Below, piece after piece: positions 6,169-7,243 of a stretch of DNA of 7,243 nucleotides; positions within the stretch are counted from its first letter, which is position 1, and each line of letters begins with the position of its first letter. The stretch comes from Gemmatimonadota bacterium. GTDB lineage: Bacteria; Gemmatimonadota; Gemmatimonadetes; Palauibacterales; Palauibacteraceae. The notes beneath the pieces were generated by a model. The model was given only the letters and a program-made list of their open reading frames with translations. It was not told the DNA's origin and did no database searches. Both the position numbers and the translations under genes were made by a program. The DNA is taken from assembly GCA_016649455.1 (NCBI GenBank), contig JAENXO010000130.1, forward strand, positions 1 through 7,243, read 5' to 3'.

Positions 6169-6756
6169 TCACGGTCTCGGCCCCGTCCGCGCCACGTCCC
6201 GCAGTCCTGTGGCGCAGTTGACCTTCCAGGCCGCTGCCGCTGTCCGGCCGTCGATGCGTCCGCCGTCGGTGCCCCGACCCTCGATCAGTGCCCGCCCACC
6301 GCCTTCCAGCCGATCTCCCTCGGCGAGCAGAGCGATCCCGGCCCTGACGTTCCGATCCGACCAGACGAGCCACAGCGTATCTGCGTGCAGGAACCAGCGG
6401 AGGTAGTCTCTCAGCCGCGGATCGTGCGGGCCGGATACCGGCGAGGCCCGGTATGTCGTGTATGCGCGCCGCCACTCATCGGTCGAGTCGGGAAGCAGCA
6501 GGACCTGGTCCGGTGGGACGAGGAGGGCCCGAATCGCGGAATCCGGAAGTACGGGTTCGTTGCCGGACCACGTGGAGTCGGCAGCGGTGAACTCCCAGTC
6601 GCCGACATCCAGCTCCCAGCAGCCGAGCATCTCCGGCAAGTTCAGGAGAACCGGCTCGGCCGGCGGGACCGGCTGCGGACGAATCATCCACCGGGCGGCA
6701 GACAGCGCCGCGAACACGAGCAGGCCGGCGATCAGCGGCGGAAGGAACCGTTTCAC
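6169..6756 (-). CDS. Membrane-anchored or exported protein of unknown function
   Basis: A 195-residue protein beginning with MKRFLPPLIAGLLVFAALSA, a basic residue pair and a hydrophobic helix (about 5-22) that reads as an uncleaved anchor or signal sequence; the rest should be outside the cytoplasm. Recognisable elements are LPEMLGCWEL (40-49), PPDQVLLLPDS (81-91), TLWLVWSDRNVRAGIALL (127-144), GDRLEGGGRALIEG (147-160) and WKVNC (177-181). The 'small lipocalin-like barrel' layout (G-C-W near the start, W-S and later G-D-x-L-x-G strands) is like a family of lineage-specific proteins in Gemmatimonadota, but this is recollection of style, not a firm match. C46 and C181 could form a disulfide. 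The start is a GTG at 6756 with a poor ribosome binding site, 40 nt after guaA. It probably belongs to the same transcript as the downstream small membrane gene. Confidence 0.75.
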   Translation of the reverse strand: MKRFLPPLIAGLLVFAALSAARWMIRPQPVPPAEPVLLNLPEMLGCWELDVGDWEFTAADSTWSGNEPVLPDSAIRALLVPPDQVLLLPDSTDEWRRAYTTYRASPVSGPHDPRLRDYLRWFLHADTLWLVWSDRNVRAGIALLAEGDRLEGGGRALIEGRGTDGGRIDGRTAAAAWKVNCATGLRDVARTGPRP

Positions 6757-6796
6757 TGATCGCGAGGCCAGTGCCCGATCCCGGTCGGCAGTCCGG

Positions 6797-7243
6797 TCAC
6801 TCCCATTCGATCGTGCCGGGCGGCTTCGACGTGACGTCGAGCGCGAGGCCTGATACGCCGTCGAGGGCCAGGATGTCGCGGCGGAATTCCTCCAGCAGCG
6901 CTGCGGGAAGCTCGACCGGGGTGGCCGTCATCGCGCGCTTGGAGCGAATCGGCCGCACGACGACGAGTTCTCCCCCGTCTCCCGCCAGGTCGAGGGGGAC
7001 CAGCACGGTGGGGCACTGCCAGATCTCGTCATACAGCCCGTGGCGACGCAGCCCCTCCATCACGATGTGGTCGGCCTTGCGCAGCACATCCAGCCGTTCG
7101 TTCGTCGTCGTCGCCGCCAGGGGCACGGCGGTGGCCGGTGGGGAAGATTGCAGATTCCAGATGCACCGGTTGATTCCCGGGACTTCAGCCGTGAGAACGG
7201 AGGCCGCCCGGAGGAGCGTCTCCCATTCGACATCGCCGGTAAG
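6797..7243 (-). CDS. guaA: GMP synthase-like protein, C-terminal part (5' end outside the window)
   Basis: The last 148 codons of a gene that enters from the right edge. GMP synthase makes GMP from XMP, ATP and glutamine in purine synthesis; the C-terminal domain dimerises and helps bind XMP. Seen here: LRKADHIVMEGLRRHGLYDEI (54-74), WQCPTVLVPL (75-84), VVVRPIRSKRAMTATPVELP (94-113) and the closing VTSKPPGTIEWE (137-148), which is the XMP-phosphate-binding tail typical of the family. The loop between strands is short (LAGDGGEL), lacking the usual long 'GVMGDxRTY' stretch. Oddly, residues 1-39, before this domain, contain TAEVPGINRCIWNLQSSPPATA-like sequence (around 18-39) that resembles the same closing motif without the Lys and IEWE, suggesting two tandem copies of the C-terminal domain. 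The ATP-pyrophosphatase and amidase parts are not visible, so a GuaA-like paralogue cannot be excluded. Confidence 0.82.
   Translation of the reverse strand, partial: LTGDVEWETLLRAASVLTAEVPGINRCIWNLQSSPPATAVPLAATTTNERLDVLRKADHIVMEGLRRHGLYDEIWQCPTVLVPLDLAGDGGELVVVRPIRSKRAMTATPVELPAALLEEFRRDILALDGVSGLALDVTSKPPGTIEWE

Noticed and set aside
6152..6475. Upstream extension of the four-helix membrane protein frame
   Set aside because: The 108 extra codons are arginine/glycine-rich shadow sequence opposite the reading of the preceding gene; the ATG at 6151 has a good ribosome binding site.

Overview
This is a GC-rich, densely packed bacterial chromosome segment with ten protein genes, nine on the minus strand. 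Gene content points to Gemmatimonadota or a close relative: a lipoprotein with a propeller repeat typical of that phylum's many 6-bladed beta-propeller proteins, a secreted NTF2-like protein, and high GC with GTG starts. This placement is inference from gene style, not from a marker gene. No rRNA, convincing tRNA, mobile element, CRISPR array or phage gene is visible.

Right-hand block (about 7243 down to 4943, minus strand, transcribed right to left). The 3' end of a GMP synthase-like gene (guaA) enters from the window edge. It is followed by an anchored extracytoplasmic protein of unknown function, a 124-residue four-helix membrane protein, a DUF2007-like protein and a secreted NTF2-like protein. 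Gaps are 40, 17 and 1 nt, then a 4-nt ATGA overlap, so the last three or four genes are very probably one transcript. The visible GMP synthase fragment starts with what looks like the tail of a second copy of its C-terminal domain.

Centre (4524-4942). One plus-strand gene for a YhbY/CRM-type ribosome-assembly RNA-binding protein is convergent with the operon above (14 nt apart) and divergent from the block below (99-nt shared upstream region).

Left-hand block (4523 down to 1, minus strand). In transcription order: a secreted SMP-30/gluconolactonase-like propeller protein, a protein fusing four membrane helices to a nucleotidyltransferase-fold domain, a group II PLP-dependent decarboxylase, an unrecognised 197-residue soluble protein, a hairpin, and the 5' end of a lipoprotein beta-propeller gene leaving the window. 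The nucleotidyltransferase, decarboxylase and 197-residue genes are 43 and 33 nt apart and may be co-transcribed.

Most of the window looks like ordinary housekeeping and lineage-specific chromosome. The two observations most worth a second look are the apparent duplicated GMP synthase C-terminal domain and the membrane-nucleotidyltransferase fusion. Nothing here amounts to a clear defence, mobile or biosynthetic system.
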